64,000 nucleotides of DNA, from the NCBI RefSeq assembly GCF_003182155.1, contig NZ_QGTG01000013.1, forward strand, positions 53,990-117,989. The letters run 5' to 3'. Each line of letters starts with the position of its first letter. The stretch's first letter is position 1. The translations under genes and the position numbers were made by a program. The notes under the pieces were generated by a model, which did no database searches, was not told the origin of the DNA, and saw nothing but the letters and a program-made list of their open reading frames with translations. The stretch comes from Chitinophaga sp. S165. Its GTDB lineage: Bacteria; Bacteroidota; Bacteroidia; Chitinophagales; Chitinophagaceae. Shown here one piece after another: positions 17,699 through 25,475 of this stretch.

Positions 17699-20146
17699 AT
17701 GAAGTTTGCTGACGTCATACTGCCATTGGCCCTGCCAAAGAATTACACTTACTCGGTACCTCCGCATATGGAGGAATCTCTTAAGGTAGGCAGCCGTGTA
17801 GCCGTACAACTGGGCAAACAGAAGAAATATGCAGGCATCGTAAAAGCCATCCATGAGCAGGCGCCGGCCGATTACAGGACCAAACCTTTGCTGGATATGC
17901 TGGATAAAGATCCTGTCGTATATCCTACACAGCTGTCATTCTGGCAATGGTTGTCTGCCTACTACATGTGCAGTGAAGGTGAGGTGTTAAATGCAGCCTT
18001 ACCTGCACACCTGAAACTCTCCAGCGAAACATTACTCCTTTTTAATGATGCCTACGGCGACGATTTCTCTGCCCTGGATGATGATGAATACCTGGTAGCA
18101 GAAGCACTGCATATACGAAAAGAACTCAGAATCGACGAAGTACAGCTTATCCTCGATAAGTCGGACGTGTACTCTACTATCAAAAAGCTGATAGAAAAGA
18201 AAGTGCTGCTGGTATACGAGGAGCTGAAGGAAGTTTATAAAGAGAAGAAAGAGAACTACGTGCAGCTGCACGCGCAATATGAAGATGAGGAACTACTGGC
18301 GCCGCTCTTTAATGAACTGGCCAGGGCGCCGAAGCAGATGGAACTCCTGCTGGCGTATCTTCATCTCGTAAAAACACAGGGCAGTGTACTGCAGAGTGAA
18401 CTGCTGAAGAAATCAGGCGCTACCGCCGCACAGCTGAAAGGCCTGGTGGAAAAGAACATCGTGTGGATCGAACAGCGGGTGGTAGACCGGGTGCCCGGCA
18501 ACGGTAAAGCAGAAGTGCAGATAGATTTTGTGCTCAGTCCTGCACAGGAGAAAGCCCTGGCAGAAGTGCGTGACAGCTTTGCTGCAAGACCTGTTACATT
18601 ATTGCATGGCGTTACCTCCAGCGGTAAAACACAGTTGTATGTAAAACTGATAGAAGAATATGTTGCCAATGGTAAACAGGTGTTATATCTCCTGCCGGAA
18701 ATTGCGTTGACTGCGCAGATCATCCGCCGCTTACAGAAACATTTTGGTAATAAGATCGGGATCTATCATTCCCGCTTTAATAATAACGAAAGAGTAGAGA
18801 TCTGGAACAAGGTAAAGACCGGCGAACTGCAAATACTGCTGGGCGCACGTTCCAGTTTATTACTGCCTTTCCGTGACCTGGGTATGATCATCCTGGACGA
18901 GGAGCACGATACTTCCTATAAACAACAGGACCCCGCTCCACGTTATCATGCCAGAGATGCCGCTATTTACTATGCAGGTCTCTTCGGAGCAAAGGTCTTG
19001 CTGGGATCCGCCACGCCCTCCCTGGAGTCTTATTTTAATGCACAACAGGGTAAATACGGATTAGTGGAACTGTCTGAACGTTTCGGCGGACTGGAAATGC
19101 CGGAAATAGAAATTGTGGATGTAAAGAAGGAACGTGCAGAGAAGAATATGCAGGAAAACTTCACACCACAGCTCAACGCTGCTATCCATAGCAGCATGGC
19201 GGCACACAAGCAGGTCATCCTTTTCCAGAACAGGCGCGGTTATGCACCTTTTCTGATGTGTACGACCTGTGGCTGGATACCCAATTGTAAGAACTGCGAT
19301 GTATCCCTGACCTATCACCGTAACCAGGATAAACTGCATTGCCACTATTGTGGTACCCGTTATCCTTATCCGCAGACCTGCGCCGCCTGTGGCAGCCAGA
19401 CGCTTATTCCTAAAAGCTTTGGTACAGAGAAGATAGAAGATGATCTGCAACAGCTGTTCCCGAAGGCTCGCATCGCCCGTATGGATATGGACGCTGTACG
19501 CAATAAGGACAGTCATAACAAGATGATCCAGCTGCTGGAACAACGGGATATAGATATCCTGGTAGGTACGCAGATGGTTGTAAAGGGGTTGGACTTTGAT
19601 AATGTGAACCTGGTAGGGATCTTAAGTGCGGATAGTTTACTGAGCTTTCCCGACTTCCGTGTGAATGAAAGGGCCTTTCAGCTAATGGAGCAGGTGAGTG
19701 GCCGTGCCGGCAGGAAACATGGAAAAGGTAAAGTGGTCATACAGGCCAGCAATACACGGCATCCCATATTACATTACGTTACAACGCACGACTATAAAGC
19801 GATGTACGCATCGGAAATAGCGGAGCGTGAGCGTTTCGGATATCCTCCTTTTTACAGGCTATTGAAAATAACCCTCAAGCATAAAAATCAGCAAACGGTA
19901 GAACAGGCGGCACAGGTACTGGGCAACTGGTTGCGGCCGCATATCGGGCCACGGCTGGTAGGACCTGCGGTACCATTGGTCGGCCGCGTACGCAACAACT
20001 ATCTGCAGGAAATGCTGATCAAGTTGCCCCGTGATACAAAAGTGATTGCCAGCACCAAACGGCTGATACAGGAACATTTTATCAAACTGCTGGCAGAAAA
20101 GCAGTTCCGTTCTGTTTTCATTGTGCCGGATGTGGATTGTATATAA
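17699..20146 (+). CDS. priA: Primosomal protein N' (replication restart helicase PriA)
   Basis: An 815-residue superfamily-2 DNA helicase that reloads replisomes at stalled forks. The N-terminal 3'-DNA-binding domain begins with FADVILPLALPKNYTYSVP. Walker A is GVTSSGKTQ (Lys310) and Walker B is DEEH (400-403). A zinc-binding insert starts at Cys521 with eight Cys in CTTC, CKNC, CHYC and CAAC pairs. The C-terminal helicase part has QMVVKGLDFDNV and QVSGRAGR. Length is slightly above E. coli PriA (732). It is convergent with the next gene, with only 3 bp between the stops. Confidence 0.97.
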   Translation: MKFADVILPLALPKNYTYSVPPHMEESLKVGSRVAVQLGKQKKYAGIVKAIHEQAPADYRTKPLLDMLDKDPVVYPTQLSFWQWLSAYYMCSEGEVLNAALPAHLKLSSETLLLFNDAYGDDFSALDDDEYLVAEALHIRKELRIDEVQLILDKSDVYSTIKKLIEKKVLLVYEELKEVYKEKKENYVQLHAQYEDEELLAPLFNELARAPKQMELLLAYLHLVKTQGSVLQSELLKKSGATAAQLKGLVEKNIVWIEQRVVDRVPGNGKAEVQIDFVLSPAQEKALAEVRDSFAARPVTLLHGVTSSGKTQLYVKLIEEYVANGKQVLYLLPEIALTAQIIRRLQKHFGNKIGIYHSRFNNNERVEIWNKVKTGELQILLGARSSLLLPFRDLGMIILDEEHDTSYKQQDPAPRYHARDAAIYYAGLFGAKVLLGSATPSLESYFNAQQGKYGLVELSERFGGLEMPEIEIVDVKKERAEKNMQENFTPQLNAAIHSSMAAHKQVILFQNRRGYAPFLMCTTCGWIPNCKNCDVSLTYHRNQDKLHCHYCGTRYPYPQTCAACGSQTLIPKSFGTEKIEDDLQQLFPKARIARMDMDAVRNKDSHNKMIQLLEQRDIDILVGTQMVVKGLDFDNVNLVGILSADSLLSFPDFRVNERAFQLMEQVSGRAGRKHGKGKVVIQASNTRHPILHYVTTHDYKAMYASEIAERERFGYPPFYRLLKITLKHKNQQTVEQAAQVLGNWLRPHIGPRLVGPAVPLVGRVRNNYLQEMLIKLPRDTKVIASTKRLIQEHFIKLLAEKQFRSVFIVPDVDCI

Positions 20147-20149
20147 CAC

Positions 20150-20818
20150 TCATCTTTCCCTTGATGCCAGCTCTTTAATAGCATCATATTCATAAATATG
20201 CGTGCCGTCGGGCGCTTTCTTCGATGCGCTGAGCATAGCACGGGCTACATTTGCGGCCTTTACAGGACGATATTTTCTCCAGCGTCCCTGCCACAGGAAA
20301 TAGAATACCATGACCACTACTTTTATGAGCCATTCCTTGAAACGGAACACTTTGCGTGCGCCCAGCAATATAGAAGGGCGGAAGATGTGCAGCGAAGGGA
20401 AGCCCAGTCTTTCTATGGCCTGTTCCACTTCTCCTTTGGTACGCTGATAGAAATTGCGGGAACGTGGGTTAGCGCCGGAGGCGGAGATTAGCTGAAACTG
20501 CCGGATACCATGCCTGCGGGCAAGGGTGGCACAACGTACTGGTATTTCAAAATCGACTTCCCGGAACCGTTCTTTTGTGCCCGCCTTACGAATGGTGGTT
20601 CCTACACAGCAAAAGATCACGTCCCCCTGCAATGCTTCGGAGAGGCTTTCTTCGTCGTTAAAATCTACCAGCACTGTTTCCAGGCCGGGCCGCTGTTTAA
20701 AGGACGGGGTACGCAACAATACCCTGACCTTACTGAAATGAGGGTCGTGTAGCAGTAAGGTGACCAGGGTCGTCCCCGTGAGTCCGGTTGCGCCTATAAC
20801 AACAGCAGTTTGAGGCAT
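20150..20818 (-). CDS. NAD(P)-binding protein, HTATIP2-like atypical SDR
   Basis: A 222-residue Rossmann protein. The nucleotide-binding loop is VVIGATGLTGTTLV (residues 6-19), then FCCVGTTIRKAG, the SAS motif of QLISASGANPRSRNFYQRTKGEVE with a Tyr/Lys pair, and HIFRPSILLGAR. This is the pattern of the NAD(P)H-binding oxidoreductases related to human TIP30/HTATIP2. The reaction is unknown. Confidence 0.82.
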   Translation of the reverse strand: MPQTAVVIGATGLTGTTLVTLLLHDPHFSKVRVLLRTPSFKQRPGLETVLVDFNDEESLSEALQGDVIFCCVGTTIRKAGTKERFREVDFEIPVRCATLARRHGIRQFQLISASGANPRSRNFYQRTKGEVEQAIERLGFPSLHIFRPSILLGARKVFRFKEWLIKVVVMVFYFLWQGRWRKYRPVKAANVARAMLSASKKAPDGTHIYEYDAIKELASRER

Positions 20819-20826
20819 GGTTTTAT

Positions 20827-20834
20827 TATATTTG
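20827..20834 (+). promoter_or_regulatory. Candidate -7 box for murB
   Basis: TATATTTG matches TAnnTTTG 48 bp upstream of the murB start. The nearest TTG is only 14 bp upstream, shorter than usual. Confidence 0.4.
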
Positions 20835-20882
20835 TCGGTTGTACAATGCTGCTGTGCAGCTTTAGACTAAATTTACGATCAT

Positions 20883-21902
20883 ATGCGCATATCCGAAAAT
20901 GTTTCGCTCAGGTCTTATAATACGTTTGGCATTAGTAGTCAGGCGCGTTTCTTCGCGTCTTTTTCTTCTGTAGATGAATTGAAATATCTGCTGGAAAATC
21001 CACCGCTACCGGAACTGTCAACATTGATATTAGGTGGTGGTAGTAACATTCTCTTCGCCCGCAATTTCTTTGACGGCATTATGTTGAAGAATGAAATAAA
21101 AGGCATTGAGGTAGTAAGGGAAGATGACGAGTATATTTATGTGAAAGCGGGGGCAGGAGAGAGCTGGCACAGATTCGTTATGGATTGCATCGCCAATAAC
21201 CGTGCAGGACTGGAAAACCTGTCTTTGATACCTGGTAATGTCGGCGCCAGCCCAATGCAGAATATCGGCGCATATGGTGTGGAAATAAAGGATTGCTTTC
21301 ATGAACTGGAAGCTTATCACATGCAGGACCATACACTCGTTACTTTCAATAGTGCAGACTGTCAGTTCGGATATCGTGAAAGTGTTTTCAAACGCAAATA
21401 CAAAGGCCAGTTTGCTATTGTTTCGGTGACCTATCGCTTATCAAAACATCCGAAGTTCAATACCAGCTATGGTGCTATAGAAGAGGAACTGAAACATATG
21501 GGCGTGAAAGAGCTGAGTATAAAAGCAATCAGCCAGGCGGTCATTAACATCCGCAGTTCCAAACTGCCTAACCCGGCAGAGATAGGCAATGCCGGCAGCT
21601 TTTTCAAAAATCCGACAGTAGATGCGGCAAAACATACAGCATTAAAAGAAGCGTTTCCCAACATTGTTGCCTATCCTATTGCAAACGGCGACTATAAGCT
21701 GGCAGCAGGCTGGATGATAGAGCAGTGTGGATGGAAAGGTTTCAGGGAAGGGGATGCAGGCGTGCATGAACGCCAGGCGCTGGTGCTGGTGAACTATGGC
21801 AATGCAACGGGCGATGATATCTATCGCTTGTCACAGCGCGTGCTGGATAGCGTGCAGGAAAAGTTCGGAGTGGAACTGGAAAGGGAAGTGAACATCATAT
21901 AA
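20883..21902 (+). CDS. murB: UDP-N-acetylenolpyruvoylglucosamine reductase
   Basis: A 339-residue FAD enzyme that reduces UDP-GlcNAc-enolpyruvate to UDP-MurNAc, an early peptidoglycan step in the cytosol. It carries LRSYNTFGI at the start, the FAD-binding block LILGGGSNILFARNFFDG, GIPG-like SLIPGNVGASPMQNIGAYGVE, and GNAGSFFKNP with the catalytic Ser. The Tyr-containing insert of type I MurB (FGYRESVFK) is present. It appears to be monocistronic. Confidence 0.97.
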   Translation: MRISENVSLRSYNTFGISSQARFFASFSSVDELKYLLENPPLPELSTLILGGGSNILFARNFFDGIMLKNEIKGIEVVREDDEYIYVKAGAGESWHRFVMDCIANNRAGLENLSLIPGNVGASPMQNIGAYGVEIKDCFHELEAYHMQDHTLVTFNSADCQFGYRESVFKRKYKGQFAIVSVTYRLSKHPKFNTSYGAIEEELKHMGVKELSIKAISQAVINIRSSKLPNPAEIGNAGSFFKNPTVDAAKHTALKEAFPNIVAYPIANGDYKLAAGWMIEQCGWKGFREGDAGVHERQALVLVNYGNATGDDIYRLSQRVLDSVQEKFGVELEREVNII

Positions 21903-21909
21903 AAGCATC

Positions 21910-21939
21910 ACAGGTAAGCGCCTAACGGGGCTTACCTGT
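21910..21939. terminator. Convergent hairpin between murB and the YpdA gene
   Basis: A 10-bp perfect stem ACAGGTAAGC/GCTTACCTGT with a 10-nt loop spans the end of the YpdA coding region. U-tracts are weak on both sides. Confidence 0.5.
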
Positions 21940-22890
21940 AATATGTGCAATGATCTTATCTGCATGGTCCCTGGAGTTTTCAATGAACCAGACATGCGTA
22001 TCCATACCGCCGCATACGACGCCGGCCAGATAGATGCCGGGCATGTTGGTCTCCATGGTATCCGGATCGTAAGTAGGATATTTCTTTGCATCACGGGTTA
22101 GCGTAATGCCCGTCTTCTCCAGGAAATTAAAGTTAGGCTGGTAGCCTGTCAGCGCCAGCACAAAATCATTCTTAAGCGTGATCATGCCATCCGGCGTAGA
22201 TATATCCACTTCATTTTCCCTGATGGCTTTTACGTTGGAATGGAAGTAGGCCTTGATGCTGCCTTCTTTGATACGGTTCTCTATATCAGGTTTCACCCAG
22301 TATTTCACCCGTTTGCCGATCCCTTCTTCCCTGATCACCATTGTTACGTCCGCACCTTTCCGATAAGTTTCCAGCGCCGCATCTACAGAAGAATTATTTG
22401 CGCCGATCACTACCACCTTTTGTGCCGCATAAAAATGGGGGTCTTTATAGTAGTGATTTACTTTAGCCAGATGCTCTCCCGGTACATGCAACATGTTCGG
22501 GATATCGTAAAAGCCCGTGGCAATGATGATATGCCGGGCATTATAAGTAGTTTTATCGGTCGTGACCTGGTAGATCTCTCCATCCCGTTTAATCCCTTCT
22601 ACGGGCTCAAATAAACGCACATTCAGGTGATTGGAGATAGTTACCCTGCGATAATACTCCAGGGCTTCCGGACGCACTGGTTTGGCGCTGATGGAAACGA
22701 AAGGGATACCGCCGATCTCCAGCTTCTCCGACGTGGAGAAGAAGGTCATGTATAGTGGGTAATTGTAGAGGGAATTAGTGAGACATCCTTTTTCCGCAAT
22801 AATATAACTTAATCCTGCCTTTTGTGCCGCCAGCCCGCATGCAATGCCAATCGGACCAGCGCCTACTATGAGTATATCGTAAGTGTCCAT
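21922..22890 (-). CDS. ypdA: YpdA-family putative bacillithiol disulfide reductase
   Basis: A 322-residue FAD/NAD(P) oxidoreductase. The FAD motif is ILIVGAGPIGIACGLAAQKAG (residues 6-26), the NADPH motif is VVIGANNSSVDAALETYRKG, and the C-terminal block NMPGIYLAGVVCGG closes the FAD site. It matches YpdA/Bdr enzymes, which reduce bacillithiol disulfide in Firmicutes and are widespread in Bacteroidota. Assignment to bacillithiol is by family. No bshA/B/C is in the window. The gene lies 21 bp downstream of the amidotransferase gene on the same strand. Confidence 0.88.
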   Translation of the reverse strand: MDTYDILIVGAGPIGIACGLAAQKAGLSYIIAEKGCLTNSLYNYPLYMTFFSTSEKLEIGGIPFVSISAKPVRPEALEYYRRVTISNHLNVRLFEPVEGIKRDGEIYQVTTDKTTYNARHIIIATGFYDIPNMLHVPGEHLAKVNHYYKDPHFYAAQKVVVIGANNSSVDAALETYRKGADVTMVIREEGIGKRVKYWVKPDIENRIKEGSIKAYFHSNVKAIRENEVDISTPDGMITLKNDFVLALTGYQPNFNFLEKTGITLTRDAKKYPTYDPDTMETNMPGIYLAGVVCGGMDTHVWFIENSRDHADKIIAHITGKPR

Positions 22891-22911
22891 AATGGTTAAA
22901 ATTACGAAGGA

Positions 22912-23610
22912 TCACGCGTAATTGCTAGTAAGGAAGTCCAGCAAACGGTACATTGTTATGTTACTGCCCTCCAGGTACCGTTGTTCGGCCCTGATGGTAT
23001 CAGCATCCTGTACATAAGCAGCAGGAACAAGTTCGTCCATGCCATGCTGCACCATTTCGTTGAGCGAATCGGGCGTTACCTCAAAATGGTATTGCAATCC
23101 CATTACCTGGTGCCCTATCAGGAAGGCCTGGTTAGGAGTTACTGCTGTGGATGCAAAACAGGTTGCACCGGCGGGCAGGTCAAACGTATCGCCATGCCAG
23201 TGGAAAACTGTCTGTGCTTCCGGCAGTTCAACCGCCAGAGCAGGAGGAAGCAGCGCGGTGGAATATGCAACAGGGTACCAACCTATCTCTTTTTGCGTGT
23301 TGGCATATACGCGGGCTCCCAGCGAGGTGGCTATCAGCTGCGCGCCCAGGCAGATGCCCAGTACTCTCTTACCCGCCTGAATGGCCTGCCTGATACATTC
23401 CTTTTCCGTTTTCAGCCAGGAATGAACAGTTTCATCATTTACACTCATCGGACCTCCCATGACCACCAACAGGTCCACGGCCGTCATATCGGGCCGGGCG
23501 GGATTCTCATACCATTTCGTAAAACTTACCTTGTGATGATGCGTATTGGCCCAGTCAATAATACACCCTGGACCTTCAAATGGTACGTGCTGAAAAATGT
23601 GAATAAGCAT
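22912..23610 (-). CDS. Class I glutamine amidotransferase (GMP synthase-like)
   Basis: A 232-residue stand-alone amidotransferase domain. The catalytic triad is visible: Cys87 in GICLGAQLIA, and His175 with Glu177 in LQYHFEVT. VVMGGPMSVND provides the oxyanion strand. Such proteins are often annotated as GMP synthase-like, but no synthase domain is attached and the acceptor reaction is unknown. A gamma-glutamyl hydrolase role is possible. The 321-bp region upstream contains a striking 11-bp repeat array (23717-23823). Confidence 0.85.
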   Translation of the reverse strand: MLIHIFQHVPFEGPGCIIDWANTHHHKVSFTKWYENPARPDMTAVDLLVVMGGPMSVNDETVHSWLKTEKECIRQAIQAGKRVLGICLGAQLIATSLGARVYANTQKEIGWYPVAYSTALLPPALAVELPEAQTVFHWHGDTFDLPAGATCFASTAVTPNQAFLIGHQVMGLQYHFEVTPDSLNEMVQHGMDELVPAAYVQDADTIRAEQRYLEGSNITMYRLLDFLTSNYA

Positions 23611-23716
23611 GATATGAAATATTTCGTCACTATAAAATGTGCAATAAATGAATGCTGTATATAATAGATGTTTTATACTGTCTTCGCAAAGCCTTTATAG
23701 TAGCCTTATCTCAGAG

Positions 23717-23823
23717 ATAACCCGTATATAACCCGTATATAAGCCGTATATAAGCCGTATATAACCCGTATCTATAAAGATATGGGTTATATACGGCTTA
23801 TATACGGGTTGTATATGACTTAT
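23717..23823. repeat. Phased 11-bp repeat array, five forward then four inverted units
   Basis: Five contiguous 11-mers (ATAACCCGTAT twice, ATAAGCCGTAT twice, ATAACCCGTAT once; 23717-23771) are followed by an 8-bp spacer and four contiguous inverted 11-mers (23780-23823), with 1, 0, 1 and 2 mismatches to the units. The two halves can fold into one long hairpin, or each unit can present the same helix face. It lies 107 bp upstream of the amidotransferase gene. A second array of the same design is at 63035-63149. Confidence 0.9.
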
Positions 23824-23854
23824 AGGAAACAATCGTACGGGTTTTAACTAACAT

Positions 23855-23887
23855 AAAAAGCCTGCAGAAGACATATCTGCAGGCTTT
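23855..23887 (-). terminator. Terminator of the methyltransferase gene
   Basis: An 11-bp perfect stem AAAGCCTGCAG/CTGCAGGCTTT with a 9-nt loop and a minus-strand T-run, 45 bp after the methyltransferase stop. Confidence 0.8.
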
Positions 23888-23931
23888 AGGTGTTTATGTT
23901 GAGTAAAAGTTAAGTAGGGGAGAGTGGCAAA

Positions 23932-24825
23932 TTACCCCTCGGTGACCCGTGCCATGGCTACGCGGTAGAATTCATATCCTTTCATGCTGGCTGCTTCTTC
24001 ACCGTAATACATACGACGGTATACGTTGCAATCCAGGTTATGCATCAATTCCATGTTGTAGGAGGCCAGAAATTCCTTTATCGTGGCCGGGTCGATACCG
24101 AAGTTCCAAAACTCATTATTGCGGCGTAAAAGCTTTGTAACGCTGGCTGCGCCGGTAAATTTTTCGGGATGTTCAAGCACTTCTTTGTCTACATAGGTAA
24201 AGACGATGATCGTGCCGGGCTGGAAGGTTTTGAAGTATTCAAATACTTTGGGCGCAATGGGAGCGGTCAGAATATTGGTCACACCTTCCCATATGAACAT
24301 GGTCTTATAGTGGCCCTGCTGGAAGATCTGTGGTATTACATGGTCCAGGTCCTGGGTAAGCAGGTCTACCGGCACATAGTTGATCATGGCTTCCATACCG
24401 TTCCTGCCGGGATTTTTAGCCAGTGTATCCCGCTTTTCCGCCTGGAAGTCAGGATGATCTATCTCAACGAACTGTATACGCTTCTTCATTTGCAGCCGTA
24501 AGGCCCTGCAGTCATAACCCGCGCCAAATACAATGACCTGGTTGATGCCTTCGTCCTGCACGGTGTTTACAGTCATGACGTCTACTAACCTCGTTCTGGC
24601 AGCGCAGCAGGTAAGTGCTCCCGTCCAGTATCTGTCTATAAACCAGTGAATGAACCTGTTCATAAATGGAATACGGGACAGTTTTTCAACCAACTTGAAA
24701 GAAGTGGGCAGGAAAAGTTTAGCATAAGGGTCGTAGAACAAACGCTTATTTTCAGGACGGTTGGATTCAATGGCGCGCAATAAAGCTAAATAGGCCGCAG
24801 CCTTGCTGGTAATAACCAGGCTCAT
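23932..24825 (-). CDS. Class I SAM-dependent methyltransferase, PPM/LCMT-like family
   Basis: A 297-residue methyltransferase of the leucine carboxyl methyltransferase / PPM family. It has the N-terminal SKAAAYLALLRAIESN and LFYDPYAKLFL block, the Arg of AARTRLVD, the SAM-binding motif I VIVFGAGYDCRALRL, the acidic motif VEIDHPDFQAEKR and the post-motif FIWEGVTNIL. Members methylate small metabolites or protein C-termini, and the substrate is not apparent. It is monocistronic, with a strong terminator. Confidence 0.85.
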   Translation of the reverse strand: MSLVITSKAAAYLALLRAIESNRPENKRLFYDPYAKLFLPTSFKLVEKLSRIPFMNRFIHWFIDRYWTGALTCCAARTRLVDVMTVNTVQDEGINQVIVFGAGYDCRALRLQMKKRIQFVEIDHPDFQAEKRDTLAKNPGRNGMEAMINYVPVDLLTQDLDHVIPQIFQQGHYKTMFIWEGVTNILTAPIAPKVFEYFKTFQPGTIIVFTYVDKEVLEHPEKFTGAASVTKLLRRNNEFWNFGIDPATIKEFLASYNMELMHNLDCNVYRRMYYGEEAASMKGYEFYRVAMARVTEG

Positions 24826-24955
24826 AACGTTTCTTGGTTTTTAAAATGGACGACTTGGCAGATTACAAACTTGATCAGGTTTAGCAACGGATCTCTACAT
24901 GAACAGACAGATATTGGTCTAAATTTTATAGTTCCTAAATGTAGCGAATATTTAA

Positions 24956-25387
24956 CTATTGCGAAATGACAGCCGCAATTTTATTATAAGCCCTGATGTA
25001 TTTATTTAAACGCGGTATATCCTTTTCTGTTATTTCGGGTATACGTCTGATATCCATGTTATCAGTCAAATCGTTGATCTTCACAAGGCAGGCAAGACGG
25101 TTAGGAATGATGCGGTCAATGAAATGATCATAGTCTTCATCGTCGGAAAGTTTGGTCACGCAACGTAGTGCTTCCAGCTGATGGGGTGCTAAACCCTTCT
25201 CTGTAAGTTGTTCGAAGGTCCAGGAGGTGTCTTCCACTACATCGTGTAGCACGCCAACGATCTTTTCGTCTTCGGTTTTACCGAGCTCCATTACCCGCAT
25301 CACGTGTTTGAGATAAGGGGCTCCGTATTTATCTGATTGGCCGGCGTGGGCGTCAGTGGCGATAGATATGGCTGTAGCAAGTGTCAT
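24956..25387 (-). CDS. Small HD-domain hydrolase, MESH1/SpoT-hydrolase-like
   Basis: A 143-residue single-domain HD phosphohydrolase. The pattern fits the (p)ppGpp hydrolase fold: AHAGQSDKYGAPYLKHVMRV, the HDxxED core in VLHDVVEDTSW, and VKINDLTDNMD where SpoT-type enzymes have KxxDxxxN. No synthetase, TGS or ACT domain is present, so it would be a stand-alone small alarmone hydrolase or another nucleotide hydrolase. Alarmone activity is inference. Confidence 0.78.
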   Translation of the reverse strand: MTLATAISIATDAHAGQSDKYGAPYLKHVMRVMELGKTEDEKIVGVLHDVVEDTSWTFEQLTEKGLAPHQLEALRCVTKLSDDEDYDHFIDRIIPNRLACLVKINDLTDNMDIRRIPEITEKDIPRLNKYIRAYNKIAAVISQ

Positions 25388-25415
25388 GCAATAAAACTAG
25401 CAAAAAAGCGGCCAA

Positions 25416-25453
25416 TTAAAAAGCCCCCGTTCATCTTACAGAGAACGGGGGCT
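25416..25453 (-). terminator. Terminator of the nagB fusion gene
   Basis: An 11-bp GC-rich stem AGCCCCCGTTC/GAACGGGGGCT with a 10-nt loop, followed on the minus strand by T-rich sequence. Confidence 0.85.
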
Positions 25454-25475
25454 GAATGTATTTTAAAGCTTGTGC

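Larger units (their letters stand above)
23611..23931. other. Gene-free stretch holding an 11-bp repeat array and a terminator
   Basis: No coding region is seen. The stretch contains the array 23717-23823 and the terminator 23855-23887. AT-rich sequence between 23611 and 23700 should hold the amidotransferase promoter, but no exact TAnnTTTG was found. Confidence 0.7.

Noticed and set aside
23717..23823. CRISPR array
   Set aside because: Units are only 11 bp, directly contiguous without spacers, and turn into inverted copies. No cas gene is in the window.
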